DNA of 64,000 nucleotides from Certhia americana (taxonomy: Eukaryota > Chordata > Aves > Passeriformes > Certhiidae), in assembly GCA_018697195.1 (NCBI GenBank), contig JAGMWU010000028.1:4474982-4538981 (forward strand), given 5' to 3'. This document shows positions 47,515 through 59,290 of this stretch, piece by piece. Position 1 is the stretch's first letter. Each line of letters starts with the position of its first letter. The translations under genes and the position numbers were made by a program. The notes under the pieces are model-generated. The model was not told where the DNA came from and did no database searches. It saw nothing but the letters and a program-made list of their open reading frames with translations.

Positions 47515-50500
47515 TTCCCAGAGAAGCACTGTCCTGCGACGGGCTGGAGAGGTTGGTGGAGGATTTCAGGTGAACCTTTGCCTGGGAATGACTGCCTGGT
47601 TCGTGTTTCTCCCTGATCTGGTTGTATGTTGTTCCCAAATGTCTCTGGTGAGTTCAGTCACTAACTGAGCAGCATGCTTTGTTACCAGTACGAGGGTCAC
47701 TAATTAAGTTTTTAAAATTTTACTTACTTTTTATAGATGCTTTTAAAAAATTCATGGTCACATTTATTTAAAATTGTTCTGTTGTGCTAATCAAAAGGGG
47801 TGTCAAATCAGTGTCTCAGAAGACAGATCCTGATGTCTTTTTTAACTTGTGTAACTTAAACAAAAAAAATTTGCAGATTCTATTTTAGCAGCTTGCACAA
47901 ATCTACATTGCCACTAAAAGTGTAGTGCATGTTTATCTCATTATGTTGCTGGGGCAGTTTCAAAATCAGATTTACTATTTTAGCATCTGTTCTCTAATTC
48001 ACTTTGTCTTTAACAAATTGCTGGTTCTGCAAAAGCCATTACATCTCCACATGTGTTTCTGTCAAAGGTGTTTTGTTTACTCCTCTGCTTTGTTTAAGGA
48101 CTGGTAGAGGCAGCTGCCTTATGCCAGCAACATGATACATTCAGGAGTCCTGTAAACCCTGGAGTCTGCTTTGTTTTCTCAAAAATTCTCCATAACCCAG
48201 CTGAATTTTTGTTGTGTTCGTTGCAGAATTCTTCTAAGTGGTTCAAACTGTATTCAGGATCTCACTGTGTGACAGAGCTCAGCAGCTCTGTCAGGGTGTT
48301 GTTGTTGTTGTTGTCTCCAGTTGAGAGTGAATAATGCAGCATTGCTCTAAAATTTGGTTTCTGCAGCTTACTAGATGCTGGCCCTATAATGGAGCTGGAT
48401 TCCTTCACAGAAGCACAGGGCTTTGCTTTGTTCTGTTTTTCTTAATATTTTTGCCTCACGTGAATCATTTAGGAGGGAGATGAATTTGAAATACAATGAA
48501 ACATCACTGTATTGATGTGTACAGCTTTTTATACTCCTGTGAGCGTATCCTCCTGGATATGTCAACAGCTACTCTAAAGCGCTCTTAATAAGACTTGTAA
48601 ACAGTACGTGCATGTAGGAATTGCAACAAAAAAAAAAGAAAAAAAAGAAAAAACAAGACAAAAAAAGAGAAAGAAAAAGAAAAAAAGAAAAAAAAAAATC
48701 CAGATTTTAAAGTTTATTACTGAATTTAAAACTATTTTAGAAGTTTTGTATTGGTGGTGTTTTAATATTTTACAGAAAATGAAATATGTACATATTGATT
48801 AGAAAAATATAACAAGCAAAACTTCCTGCTAACCCCAAATGTTCTGTCTTTGTAATCAAAATGTGTAGTGATTATACTTGAACTCTGTACTTAGTGTTTG
48901 TCTAATTCTTAAACGTTCCTGGGGATGGAAGTGTTGTATCCTTTGTATTTAAACCAAAATGAATTGATTCATGTTGGAATGTATGTGATATAATGCAATG
49001 GTTAGAGCTCATCACTGTAGCACTGAGAGAGGAGTAGAGCTTCACGAGAGGAAAGGATACCTTGGATTTGTTTTGCACAGGTATGTGTGATGAAGAGTTG
49101 TTTGGTGTGTCCCCTTATTGTAGTGCCTTAAATGATGATGTAGTGTGACTAGAGTTTACAGTGAGCTTGCCTTACGAGGGACCAGCAAGCCCCCGTCGAA
49201 TTGAAGCAATTCACCCACCCAGCTTTCCCCAGCCAGAGCAGCAGGATGGTGCAGAGCCCTCTCCCTGTCACCGCTCTCATCCCAGCTCCGTTCTTGTTCC
49301 CAGTGAAGCGATGTCCCCCCTTGAAGCTTTCCCTTGAAATGGCACATGTACTGTTAGTGTCTGTCAGTGCATTTCGAATAAAGGTAGTGCTGGGAATGCA
49401 TTGGAATGTTTTAGTCTAATATTGCAGAAGTGATTAAATACGTGCAATCACTTTTATTAGGTTTAGTGTAGCGTTACCTTCCCCCACAGGAATAGCAGAC
49501 GTGTCGTGTAAAATATTGCTAGCTTGGTGATAGAATATTTATACCAAAGAGAGCCTGCTGTAAAGCACATAATACCATTAAAAAGTTTTATAATGCTACT
49601 GCTAATGTGGAGTTGTTGGGAGGGTCTGTCAGCTGTAGCCCTAGTTAGTGTTCAGAGGAAATACTCACTTTGGATAATCAGTGCAGGTTTTGGACTACAC
49701 TTCGTTTTCTTGGGTCCCTTGTACTAGGAATTATTTCTCACCTAACACATAAAGTATCTTGTCCAAAAAAAGGATGATATAAACTGGATTGAGCAGTCGT
49801 GTTACTGCAGCAATAAGAGGTTTGGTAACCTTGAACCCCAGTTTATGTGCCGTCCCCGTGGGAAGGAGGCCAGTCCCGACCTGGCTGTGGCAAGAAATGC
49901 CCAAGGCATTTCTGCAAGCTCACGTTCCTGCTGGAAGGAAGCCTGGACTGGCCAGAGGTGGATGGGCTAGGGAGGGATGGAGGGCTGTGGAGCTGGGTGG
50001 TAGCATTAGCCCACGTTGATGTTCAGTGTGTTTGTGGTCGGAGCACTTCCGTGAGCCTGCGGAAACCCAACCTTGCTGTGCCACGTCGTTGCTGCAAACG
50101 ATGCTGTTTGTTGCTGTAGGCACTTTCTTGCTTTTTTTGACATTGCTTGTGTTCAGTACTTGCCTTGAGATACCTCTTGGGTACAGAGTTGTGCCTTTCC
50201 ACCGAAAGGCAAAGCGAGCTCCAACTCCCTGTTTCACAAATAGGACTTCATGGAAAACCCTTCACTAACAGGAAAAAGAAAAGAAGACCTCTAGCAAAAT
50301 CTGCTAATAATTTTGAGAACTTGCCCACTTTCCCCTAAAAAAAGCAGCTTGAAATGTCCATTTAGAGACCTTGTAGCAAGGTAACAATCCCAATCAAATG
50401 TTTTCCCAAAGCATGGTGTCATCTCCTCCACTGCCCGAGTTCCCAGAAATGTTGGAACAGGGAGGATGAGATGGAAATGATGTTGGTAAAATCAAACATG

Positions 50501-51600
50501 CTCCATTTGGAACAAGCTGTCAAACAATACCCCGAAATTCCTCTGTGATACACAGCAAACCCACCCCAGCAGGGCCAGGGCCTCCCAGTCCGGCCCCAGT
50601 ATATGGTGCCCAGTGTAGGTGTATTGTGTTCTGCTCTAAGGAGATACATCCCTTCTTCCCTTGCATATCCAGCCTCAAATTGGGTTCAAGAATTGACTCT
50701 CCTCATTGTCAGAGCCTGCTACTCATTTTTGGAGAGAAATCTGCTATCTCTGGATAGGAATTGGCATCCTTTAATTTTCTTTACAACTAGTTTGGGATTC
50801 ACCTTTGGAATATTTGATAGCCGTGGTCCCAGCTAGGATTGTCTGTGTGATTCTTGAGCTGTTCAATCAGTTTTCTCTTATCTGACCTGTGTTTGCAGCG
50901 GTGATAGCCCCTGCAGAGGCAACTCCTGAGGCTTTCCTGCTTAGCACCTAATTGATGGGATGCAGTAATTTACCTCTGACTCAGCAATTTCTTTTAGAAC
51001 ATGAAACTAAATTGCTTCTAAATGACAGGATTGGCACAGCCCTGCTTTCTTTTTTTTAATTTTATTTAAACTTCTGAATGGTGCCGCATGTCCACATGGT
51101 TGTTTGTTGCTAAACTTTATATAATGTGTGATTTCAGATTCAGCTTGAACTATATCTATCTCACTACATGTAGCAGTACATTATATGTAATGTTAGTATT
51201 TCTGCTTGAATCCTTGATATTGCAATGGAATTCCTACTTTATTAAATGTATTTGATATGCTAGTTACTGTGTAAAATTTAACTTTCTTTTATGGTTGTGC
51301 TCTTCCTTTTTACAAGCCGCTAGATACAGGTAGTTTCTGACAATTACTGATCTATGTTTGTATTGCTGATGTACTTAGGGGGTATGTAAAAATCATTTTA
51401 ACAAAAGAAATAGATATTTAAAAATTTAATACTAACTATATGGGAGAAGGGTCCATTGTGAAAACATAGTTTATCTTTGGATTCAATGTTTGTCTTTGGT
51501 TTTACAAAGTAGCTTGTATTTTAAGTATTTTCTACATAATATGGTAAAAATGTAGAACAATTGCAATGCATCAATAAAAAGGGTTAATTTTCTGTACTCT
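47515..51600 (+). other. HIPK1: HIPK1 3' UTR
   Basis: AT-rich, repeat-poor sequence after the stop. AATAAA at 49377-49382 could give a 1.9 kb UTR and AATAAA at 51573-51578 a 4.1 kb one; a long UTR is usual for HIPK1. It contains a (GTT)n run near 48297-48315 and a 75-base purine-rich A/G tract at 48627-48700. I see no open frame worth calling. Confidence 0.8.
48627..48700. repeat. A/G low-complexity tract
   Basis: Almost pure A with interspersed G over about 75 bases, inside the HIPK1 3' UTR. Confidence 0.95.
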
Positions 51601-51702
51601 ATTCATTTTGTCACTTGGTCTGTTAAGGGGGGTGGGAGAGGGCTTTGGGGGTATCCAGAATGAGGCGTCGGTGGTGTGGGATGTGGATTCAGGGTGTGGG
51701 TG

Positions 51703-51712
51703 NNNNNNNNNN
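51703..51712. other. assembly gap (10 N)
   Basis: Ten N in the middle of a short tandem repeat. Confidence 1.
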
Positions 51713-52189
51713 TTCGGGATATGGATCCAGGATGTGTTTGGGGGTTTTGGATTCGGGATGCGGATCCGGGATGCAGATTTGGGATGCAGCGGCAGTAGGT
51801 GGCACACTCGCTCCGCCGAAGCACCGCGGCCCCGGCTCGGCTCGGCCGCTGCCCGGGGCACAGGAGCTCACGGCCGGTGCCCGCAGAACCGCCCGGCTCG
51901 GCTGCATCCAGGACACGGAGCTGCTGTGTCCATCCGTCCGTCCGTCCATTCCCCCATCACACCACACCTGGACTGACACCGTCCCGGGGCTGTCGCAGCT
52001 GCCAAGTGACCCCACACCAGCGCTTGGGGACAAGCGGCCCCAAAGGCCAGCGAGTGGCCGGGCAGGCCGGGGGCAGTGACCAACCTGCCGTGTCCCCACC
52101 CTGGCACCGATGGCTCTGCCCAGGGGATCCGCGGGACAGGGCACGGGGGGGCCAGGCAGGAGCTGCCGGGTCAGCAGCCGGGACGGGGG

Positions 52190-52495
52190 ACACGGGTTCA
52201 GGGGGGACACGGGTCTGGGGGGGGACACGGGTTCAGGGGGTACATGGGCTCATGGTGGGGAACATGGGTTCGGAGGGGACACAGGCTCAGGACGGACACG
52301 GGCTAAGTGGGACATAGGCTCAGGGGGGACAGGGGCTCGGGGAGGACACGGGGTCAAGGGGGGGACAAAGGCTCAAGGGGACATGGGCTCAGGGGAAACA
52401 CGGGCTCAGGGGTACAGGGGTTCAGGGGGGACACGGGCTCGGGGGGGACACGGGTTCGGGGGTACACGGGTTTAGGGGGGGACACGGGCTTGAGG
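52190..52495. repeat. G-rich minisatellite upstream of OLFML3
   Basis: About eighteen degenerate 15-17 bp units of the form gggacacgggctcaggg. Frequent runs of four to seven G on the plus strand give it strong G-quadruplex potential. Confidence 0.95.
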
Positions 52496-52918
52496 TCGGT
52501 GCCCATGGCTCTGGTCTGGCTTTGTCTCCATCAGACCAGGACACGGCCGAGGCTCATGCTGGCCTTGGACACCTCTGCGGACAGGGAGCCGGGGCTGTCC
52601 CCTCGCTGTCCCACGGGCTGTCCCCACACTACAGCTCATGAGGATGCATCCTCTCTCTCGGGGCTCCTGCGGCTCTCCCCGTACCCCAGACTCGCCCAGC
52701 AGCCCTTCCCCAGGCTCCTGCCCCATCCCCGCGGCTCGGGGGCACCGCGCTGGGTGGGCGCTGCGGGCACTGCTGGGGCACGAAGGGGTTAAAGCGCCCG
52801 GGGCTGTTGTGCGGGGAAGGAGCAGCCTCCCCTCCCTCTGCACATCTGGAGGCAATAAGGGCCGGGGAGGCCGGAGCATTCCTGAGCACTGAGCTGGAAG
52901 CTGCTGTCGCTGCCGGCC

Positions 52919-53026
52919 ATGGGGCCCTGGCGCTGCCTGCTGCTGCTGCCGCTGCTCGCCCCGGCCCTGCGCGCCCAGCAGCAGCAATTCATGGAATATG
53001 TGGAGCGGCGCCTCACCCTCCTGGAG
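52919..53026 (+). CDS. OLFML3: OLFML3 exon 1
   Basis: Residues 1-36: signal peptide MGPWRCLLLLPLLAPALRA and the first coiled-coil turns QFMEYVERRLTLLE. Donor GTACAG. Confidence 0.96.
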
Positions 53027-55291
53027 GTACAGCCCCCAGCGGGGCCCTACACCCGCCCCGAACCCCGGATCGCCCCGGGATGGGGCTCCCGACATTCCTC
53101 CATGGAGGCTGGCGGGGCTGGGAGCGGGGCTGGGTAAGGAGGAGCTGGGATGGGGATGGAGCAGAGTGTGGGGAGCTCCGGCAGCCCCTGCATAGCTCAG
53201 CACGAGGGTACAGGGGAGAGAATGGGTGTGAGAGCACTGTGGGACAGGCAGATCGTGGGGACAGGGCCACTGTGGGTCTGGGAGAGCCATGGGGACGTCA
53301 CAGGAATGGGGACATCACGGGTCTGGGAACATCATGGGAGAGCAGGGGCATTGCAGGTCTGGGAGCCTCACAGGGTCATCAGAGGAACCAGGGCACCAAG
53401 GACCAGGGAGCATCGTGGGAGAGTGGGGGGCACTGTCAGTTCAGGAACGTCTTGGGCACATCCTGGGGGTGTCACAGGAGAGCAGGGCCTTGTGGGACTA
53501 GGGGCAGTATGGGAATGGGGGCATTGTGTCATGGAAGAGTAGGAGCACTGTGGGTCTGGAAACATCATGGGAACATTGCAGGAATGGGCATCACGGGTCT
53601 GGGAACATCACGGAAGCAGCATGGGAGCATTGTGCATTTGGGAGCACCACAGGCACTGGGACAGGGTGGGATGGGACCCAGAGACACGAGCCCCGTGTGG
53701 CTCTGGGGGCTCCTACAGCCTAGGGCAGCTGCCACTGGTGGGGTGTGAGGTTTGGAGACCTCAGTGTCCCTTTGGCCACCCCAGGAGAGGATCTCACAGT
53801 GGCACGACCAGAGCAGCCGCTACTCCACGGAGCTGAGGGACTTCAAGAACCAGGTGCTGGGGATGCTGGAGGCAGCTGAGAAGGAGCGGGAGGCGATGAG
53901 GGCAGAGGCTGAGAGCGCGGCCGTGCGCGTGGACCGGCTGGAGAGAGAGGTGGATTACCTGGAGACACAGAACCCTGCCCCGCCCTGTGTGGAGGTGGAT
54001 GAGACACTGATGGACAAACAGGTGGCCACAGCCAAGCAGAGGAAGAATGAGAAGTACACCAAGCTCACAGGTGAGGGGCTGCCGTGGCTCCCTGGGGGAT
54101 GGTGCTGTCTGGGGGTTACCCTGACCCTTCCCAGCCCACTCCAGTCCAGGTGTGCTCCAGCCATGGGACAGAGCATTGTGTCCCAGCAGAGCATCTCAGG
54201 TGTCTCTGGTCCAGGTTCCTGCATCCCTCCTGGCCTGGGAGCTGCAGCCAAGCCCCAGGCTGGTGTCCTGTGTGTCTCTGAAGCCTCTGGGGTGAGGGTG
54301 GCTCCCCTGCCCTTGGCATGGGTGCACTAGGGGTCTCCTCAATGCCACCAGGGATTCACTTAAACCCCATCAGTGATTTTCCAAGGCAATTTTCCAGCCT
54401 GAGGGCTGGGGTGGGACAGAGTGAGAGCCCAGCACAGGGCAGCAGCAGCCCCGCTGCAGGGCTGGGCTGTTCCCAGGCTCTCATGGCCACCCCTCTGTTG
54501 CAGATTGCAGTGACACCATCGCCAGTGTCAGGGCCATGAAGATCCTGAAGCGTTTCGGCAGCGCCTCGGGGCTCTGGACCAAGGATGCTGCGGGGAGCTC
54601 AGAGAAGATCTACGTGTTTGATGGCACTGCCAATGACACGGTTTATGTGTTCCCCCGCATGCGGGAGTTCACCCTCTTCTCTGCCACCCGCAAGGCTGCC
54701 CGCATCAAGCTGCCCTACCCCTGGGTGGGCACCGGGCACCTCGTCTACGATGGGCACCTCTACTACATCCGCCAGCAGGGCCTGTCCTTCCAGGTGATCA
54801 AGTTCAACCTGGCCAACAAGACAGTGGTGGACAGCTCGGTGTTCCCGGCCGAGGAGCAGATCCCCGTCTTCGGGCTCTCCCCCTCCACCTACATCGAGGT
54901 GTCGGCAGACGAGGAGGGGCTCTGGGCCATCTACGCCACCAAGGAGGACGAGAAAAACATGTGCCTGGCCAAGCTGGACCCCGCCTCACTGGACATCGAG
55001 CAGATGTGGGACACGCCGTGCCCGCGGGAGAACGCCGAGGGCGCCTTTGTGGTGTGTGGGGCTCTGCACGTGGTGTACAACACTCGCCTGCCCAGCCGCG
55101 CACGCGTCCAGTGCGTCTTCGATGTCAGTGGCACCCTGGCCCCTGAGGATGCATCCCTCGTCTACTTCCCCAAGCGCTACGGCTCCCACGCCAGCCTCAA
55201 GTACAGCCCCCGGGAGAGGCAGATCTATGCCTGGGATGATGGCTACCAGATCATTTACCGCATGGAGATGAAGAAGAAGCTGGAGGTCTGA
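52919..55291 (+). CDS. OLFML3: OLFML3, olfactomedin-like 3 (3 exons)
   Basis: OLFML3 is a secreted glycoprotein of the extracellular matrix; in frogs the ortholog ONT1 scaffolds BMP1-type proteases and chordin degradation in dorsoventral patterning. Exons are 52919-53026, 53785-54070 and 54504-55291, totalling 1182 bp or 393 residues (human 406). Residues 1-20 form a signal peptide (LLLLPLLAPALRA), followed by a coiled-coil-like region to about 120, and the olfactomedin domain from C134 to about 391. Domain hallmarks include WTKDAAG, KLPYPWVGTGHLVYDGHLYY and KRYGSHASLKYSPRERQIYA. Possible N-glycosylation sites are N176 (NDT) and N237 (NKT). The start is the first in-frame ATG before the signal peptide. 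A poly(A) signal lies at 55496. Confidence 0.97.
53230..53690. repeat. degenerate minisatellite in OLFML3 intron 1
   Basis: Repeated blocks of gggtctgggaacatcatggg and aggaatggggacatcac, with unit length about 30-45 bp and considerable divergence, fill most of the intron. Confidence 0.8.
53785..54070 (+). CDS. OLFML3: OLFML3 exon 2
   Basis: Residues 37-131: charged, heptad-like segment ERISQWHDQSSRYSTELRDF to VDRLEREVDYLETQNPAPPC and KNEKYTKLT. Acceptor cccag, donor GTGAGG. Confidence 0.96.
54504..55291 (+). CDS. OLFML3: OLFML3 exon 3 (olfactomedin domain, stop)
   Basis: The whole olfactomedin domain is in this exon, from DCSDTIASV to YQIIYRMEMKKKLEV and TGA. Acceptor tgcag. Confidence 0.97.
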
Positions 55292-55310
55292 GGGGCCCCT
55301 GGTGCTGCCC

Positions 55311-55341
55311 AGCCCAGCCCAGCCCAGCCCAGCCCAGCCCG
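55311..55341. repeat. (CCCAG)n simple repeat
   Basis: About six copies of cccag, 20 bases into the OLFML3 3' UTR. Confidence 0.95.
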
Positions 55342-55495
55342 CAGGACGGCGTCTCTGCCCCTTCTCCCATCACTGTGAAATGAGGAAATGCTGGACCCCC
55401 CGCCCCAGCTGCCCCCTGGCACTGGGTGTCCCTGCCTGGGAGCACCCAGCAGAGTCCTGGACTAATTTAATGAGGTTTTCTTTTCTGATATAATG

Positions 55496-55501
55496 AATAA
55501 A
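55496..55501 (+). other. OLFML3: OLFML3 poly(A) signal
   Basis: Canonical AATAAA 205 bases after the stop codon, in a short AT-rich patch. Confidence 0.85.
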
Positions 55502-56639
55502 TACCACGCAGTGAAGTGCAGCCACCTGCCTGGGGGAGCGTGGGGTGCTGGGCAGGCCTGGCAGAGCCCTGAGCTCCATGTTGCCCCTGAGACACCCCAA
55601 AAAGACAATTCCCAAGGGTGGGGTATCCTTGCAGGGCTCAGAGCAGTGAGCACAAACTTGGGTGGGTGCCTGGGCAGGGGGGCTGGGCTGGGGCTTAGGG
55701 CAGGGTTTATGTTGGGGGCTTTGGGTGAGGGTTTTGGAAGGGCTTAGGGCAGAGAGGGAAGATGAGGCTTTGGGCAGGCTGCTGGTCAGGGCCAGCTTGT
55801 TTTACATGTACAAAACTGTGAGCAAACAGCAAAATCCCTTAATCTGGGTGGACAACAGGAGATTTCCCTCCCCTGCTGGGGCGGTGCTCCAGCCAGCAGG
55901 CCCCAGATGTTGCTGATTTACAGAGTTTGTTTTTAATGGAGCACAGGCCACTTCCTCCTGCAGCCACAGAATCTCCACCTTATGCAAGGCCCCGGTTTGC
56001 CCCATCCCCTTCCCTTCCCTCTTCCTCTGGCTCTGAGTTCCTGCCCAGAGCAGCCCCAGAGGGGATGGGGCAGGACAGGGCAGGTGCTGGGAGCCCCTCA
56101 GGGGCTGGGGACAGCCCCACGTGTCCCCCACGCCATGTCCTTCCTGCCCCAGCAGAGACAGTCCCTCCTGCTCTCCCTCACCCCACACCCCTGCAGGGTG
56201 CAGGATTTGCCCCATTTCCCTGGGCCCCCCAGAAACCTGAGATTGCTGTGATTTGATCCTGTCACAACATCCTGAGAGCACAGAGGATGGATTAGGAGGT
56301 GTTTCAGTGCTGTTCTTTTCCCCTCAGAGGTTGATTCTGAGGACAAGCACTGAGGCCATGGGCCAGGCTGGCCAGGTGAGGGCTGCATCCTGCTGGTGCC
56401 AGTGCCAGGCTGCCTGTGGGATGAGAGGCCAGGAGCTGCCTGGACACCCCCAGGAGGTGCCAGCCCCATGGGGAGCACCATTGCCAGGCACCTGAGGGGC
56501 CTCCTGGGCCACCTGCTCTCCCAGGACTGTGGTGTGGCCATGCCACCCCCCTGCCACCCTAAAGCCCATCCAGCATCCCCTTTTGCCCAGCTCCAGCCAA
56601 ACTGTTCTGTGACATGGAGGGCACTTGGTATTTGCCTCA

Positions 56640-56960
56640 AGATCTTTGGTATTATAATCAAATTTGTTGCATAAGAAAAATCCTCAAATACACACTTTGA
56701 ATGACTGTAATTGGCTGGTGCTGAAAGTTCAACACACAGTGCAAGTCAAGCATAGAAATTATCCAAGTGTGAAGGACTCTGTGAACTGTCAAGTTAATTT
56801 ATGGCCCTTTTCAAGATCAATAACGGCAGTAGCAGAAATATAATTTTCAGAAATCTCACAGTAGTAAATAATTACACCCATGGTTTCTCCAGCTTGAATT
56901 AAAATTGATGGGGCAGTAATGATTCTGCACCAGAAACAATCTCATAGGCTGGAACACGTC
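56640..56960. promoter_or_regulatory. candidate conserved regulatory island 1
   Basis: AT-rich, repeat-free block inside GC-rich surroundings, with homeodomain-like TAATT/AATTA cores (for example caagttaatttatgg). This is a composition-based guess only. Confidence 0.25.
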
Positions 56961-57462
56961 CTGCACAATCAGACCTGACACCTGGAGCCTCTCTCCTCCA
57001 GGTGAGCACCCCCAGCTCTCCCAGCCTGGCTCCAGAGGGGCTCCAGCCCTTGAAGCAGCTCCAGGGCCTCCTCTGGCCTCACCCCAGGGTCCTCCCCATG
57101 CTGAGCACCATGGCCAGAGGTGGCACTCAATAAACCAGAGCCCCACAAGCTCCTGTGGGGTTTGTTTTGTACAAACACTTCGGGAGTGAGGAGTAAAATG
57201 AACAAAATAACTGCAGTGCCCGATGGGCTCCTAAAGCACAGCACTTATCTCACACTCCACATCTTCAAAGTACTCCAGGAAACATCAACTAATTAATCCT
57301 TGGAATAACTCCCGTGAAGCAGAACAGCCTGATCTCCATCTGCTGACAAACACTGAGACAAAACTCACAGGTCTGATCGTGAGGGGTGGCTGAGATCTGA
57401 GCTGGAGGCACACTGTGACATGGTGTGGGGACCACGGACCCTCCACGCTCTGAGTGCTCCCA

Positions 57463-57790
57463 GCTCATGGAATCAGGAATCTCCTGAGCTGGAAGGGACC
57501 CACAGGGATGGACCCACAGTCCAACCCCATGGCCCTGCACAGACACCCCAAATCGCACCCTGGGCATCCCTGGGAGCATTGTCCAAACTCTCCTGGAGCT
57601 CTGGCAGCCTCAGGGCTGTGCCCATTCCCTGAGGAGCCTGGGCAGTGCCCAGCACCCTCTGGGGGAAGAAACTTTCCTGATATCCAACCTCAACTCCCCT
57701 GACAGAGCTCCAGCTGCTCCCTCAGGTCCTGTCCCTGCTCACAGAGGGCAGAGATTGTCCCCAAGCTGCCTCCAGGATGGGGTCACCCTT
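57463..57790 (-). mobile_element. CR1 LINE fragment, about 325 bp
   Basis: Begins tcatggaatcaggaatctcc then gagctggaagggacccacag, and carries agctctggcagcctcagggc and gaaactttcctgatatccaa blocks. Confidence 0.92.
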
Positions 57791-58235
57791 CTCATCCTGC
57801 AAAATCCTCCCATCCTCCAGTGCCAGGGAGAAGAGTGAGGGACCTCAGAGAAACCTGTCTGGGTGACTCTCCTGCCAGACACCCCACAGGAGAGGGGTGA
57901 CTCATGGAAGAGAGGAGCAGCAGGGCTGCAGGTTCCTGTTTGCCCTGGGATGGGCACCCCCAGCCCCACGAAGCCCTGCAGGTGCCAGAACTCATCATCT
58001 CCTGCTGGGGTCATCAATTCCTTTTTGTTTTTGTTGAAGTATTTATTGGCCCCCTTAGGAAAAAGCAAAGGTTGTACCACAGCTGAGGGAGTTGTTGTCA
58101 GAGCCCTTGGTACCCTCAGGGGTGTTGATTGTCCCCAGCAGCCACCAGGGCGCTGCCCAGGCCCAGCCAGGAGCCCCAGTGGGGGCAGCAGCACCTCCAG
58201 CCCTGCCCATGGGACCCAGGAATCCCTGGTGGGAT

Positions 58236-58360
58236 GCAGGGACCCCAGAAAGATGCAGGGACCCCAGAAAGATGCAGGGAACCCAGAAGAATGCAGGTAA
58301 CCCAGAAAGATGCAGGGAACCCAGAAGAATGCAGGGGCCATGGCAGGATGCAGGGGCCCT
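58236..58360. repeat. 19-21 bp minisatellite
   Basis: Six to seven units of gatgcagggaccccagaaa and variants such as gatgcagggaacccagaaga. Confidence 0.93.
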
Positions 58361-58739
58361 GGCTGGGCTGACTCAGGCCCCTCTGTCCTGTGTGAAAGTG
58401 AATTTTTGTGGCTGCTGTCTGTTGCCCTGCCCTGCCTCTGCCCTCCCAACCGTTCCTGCTGCTCTGGCAGATTTTTAGGAAAATTCAGCCTTGACCCAAG
58501 GTCACCAGTGGCAGAGACTCCCTGGTTCTGTGCAGGTTCCCTGGAGCTGATATTGGCAGCCAGGCCCTCTTCCCCTGGTTGTGAAAATCCTTCATCCCCT
58601 CATTGGGGGATGCTCCTGCTCAGCCCCCAGTGGAGGCAGCTCTGGGGCCAGGATTGCTCCTGTCCCTCCCAGGGCTGCAGCAGGAGGTGGCCCCACACCC
58701 AGCCGGGCAGGGGCAGTGGGATCATCCTTTCCAAAAGGA

Positions 58740-59290
58740 GGGATTAGTGGAAAATATGCTAATGGGGCTGCTCCAGCCTTCCCTGGGAGTCTGCAGCTCC
58801 TTTTGCTCTAATTGCCAAATACTTTATCTCTTTAAAGAAGAGCCTCTATAAGTAATAATTCCTTTCATCTCTGCTCCTCTTGAAAAATACTCCTCTTTGC
58901 AAGGCAATCTGGTCAAGTAAATTGGGAAGTTGTGTTATCAGTGGGAAAGAGAAACTGAGATCTTTGGGCTAATTTTTTCTCCTTTGTCTCATTCTCAAGG
59001 ATATTGACTTTATTCCCCTCCCTGACTCTTTTCCAGCTCCCAGGAGCTATTGATAAAGTGAAACGGCTCTGCGTGTCCTATTAGAAACCCGGGAACTAAA
59101 ATTAAAACCAGGCAACTTAAACAAGTGCTTTATGAAGCTCCCATTGTATTGAAACAGGAAGAGGGGGATAATTCTCCATTTAATACTTTCTTAATGGCTG
59201 GTTGGCAACCCTAATCACTGGCTTTTCACTTCAAATAGGTTCTCCTGCCCACGGAACATCTGGTTGAGGTGTAACTCATCACACACCAGT
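58740..59290. promoter_or_regulatory. candidate conserved regulatory island 2
   Basis: A 550-bp AT-rich block free of repeats, with ctctaattgccaaatac, attgataaagtgaaacgg (TCF/LEF- or GATA-like core) and gaactaaaattaaaacc. No coding potential. Conservation must be tested. Confidence 0.3.

Larger units (their letters stand above)
51610..52918. other. HIPK1-OLFML3 spacer with minisatellites and a gap
   Basis: After the HIPK1 poly(A) signal the composition switches abruptly to G-rich. There is a ggatgcggatccggg-type repeat at 51655-51790 interrupted by ten N, GC-rich unique sequence, the 52190-52495 minisatellite and the OLFML3 promoter. No gene seen. Confidence 0.7.

Noticed and set aside
52110..52475. 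Gly-rich repetitive open frame resembling a collagen-like or silk-like protein
   Set aside because: A direct translation of the G-rich minisatellite in several frames; no start context or conservation.
57739..58449. 236-codon minus-strand open frame
   Set aside because: It overlaps a CR1 fragment and the 20-bp minisatellite; the repeated amino acids come from the repeat, with no family resemblance.
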